13,300 nucleotides of DNA, taken from NCBI GenBank assembly GCA_903643055.1, contig CAHJWV010000120.1:1-13300 (forward strand), given 5' to 3'. The DNA comes from Burkholderiales bacterium (GTDB lineage Bacteria; Pseudomonadota; Gammaproteobacteria; Burkholderiales; Burkholderiaceae). Positions 13,282 through 13,300 of the stretch are shown piece after piece; the first letter of the stretch is position 1; each line of letters opens with the position of its first letter. The notes under the pieces were generated by a model that saw nothing but the letters and a program-made list of their open reading frames with translations, did no database searches and had not been told where the DNA came from. A program made the position numbers and the translations under genes.

Positions 13282-13300
13282 TTCCTGCGAGGCTGAGGGC

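Overview
The window looks like chromosomal DNA from a high-GC betaproteobacterium of the order Burkholderiales. A Sphaerotilaceae/Comamonadaceae-type organism (Rubrivivax, Methylibium, Leptothrix or Roseateles relatives) is my best inference. The grounds are an orphan Bug-type (TctC-like) solute-binding protein, a cysteine-rich (CCG) oxidoreductase tail, the HIT - DUF971 - ubiE gene order, and an epsDEFG exopolysaccharide export module of the kind linked to exosortase B in this group. No rRNA, tRNA, CRISPR array, insertion sequence or phage gene is visible. The window is densely coded, and no gap exceeds 300 bases; the largest is about 242 bases, upstream of epsD.

Bases 1-3709 are housekeeping. 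The first gene is the 3' end of a long iron-sulfur oxidoreductase (5' end outside the window). Convergent to it is a periplasmic Bug-family binding protein on the minus strand. Divergent from that is a plus-strand run: HIT-family hydrolase, DUF971 protein, and ubiE, the C-methyltransferase of ubiquinone/menaquinone synthesis. A hairpin follows ubiE immediately.

Bases 3952-8163 hold four plus-strand genes of an exopolysaccharide module. They are epsD (lipoprotein of the PPIase-like EpsD family), epsE (periplasmic/outer-membrane export protein of the OPX class), epsF (inner-membrane chain-length determinant, PCP/Wzz class) and epsG (cytoplasmic BY-kinase-like ATPase partner of EpsF). epsF and epsG overlap by 4 bases. 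Together they would form the envelope-spanning length-control and export machinery of a Wzy-dependent-type polysaccharide system.

Bases 8259-13281 run on the minus strand, converging on epsG, and encode polymer-building enzymes. In transcription order these are a GT2 glycosyltransferase with C-terminal membrane segments, a WcaL-like GT4 glycosyltransferase, a short gap with a possible terminator, a second GT2 glycosyltransferase, a WecG/TagA-type glycosyltransferase fused to a C-terminal STAS domain, and a serine-acetyltransferase-like left-handed beta-helix acyltransferase. Within each sub-run the genes overlap or lie a few bases apart. The simplest reading is that these enzymes assemble and acetylate the repeat unit that EpsDEFG controls and exports. 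Flippase, polymerase, initiating phosphoglycosyltransferase and exosortase (xrtB/epsH) are not in the window and would be expected beyond its right edge or elsewhere.

I do not see a clearly new system. The most unusual item is the glycosyltransferase-STAS fusion. Next are the atypical EpsG (Arg in place of the Walker A Lys, no C-terminal Tyr cluster), a perfect 9-bp inverted repeat between epsD and epsE, and the apparent replacement of the usual ubiE - ubiJ - ubiB neighbourhood by the eps locus.
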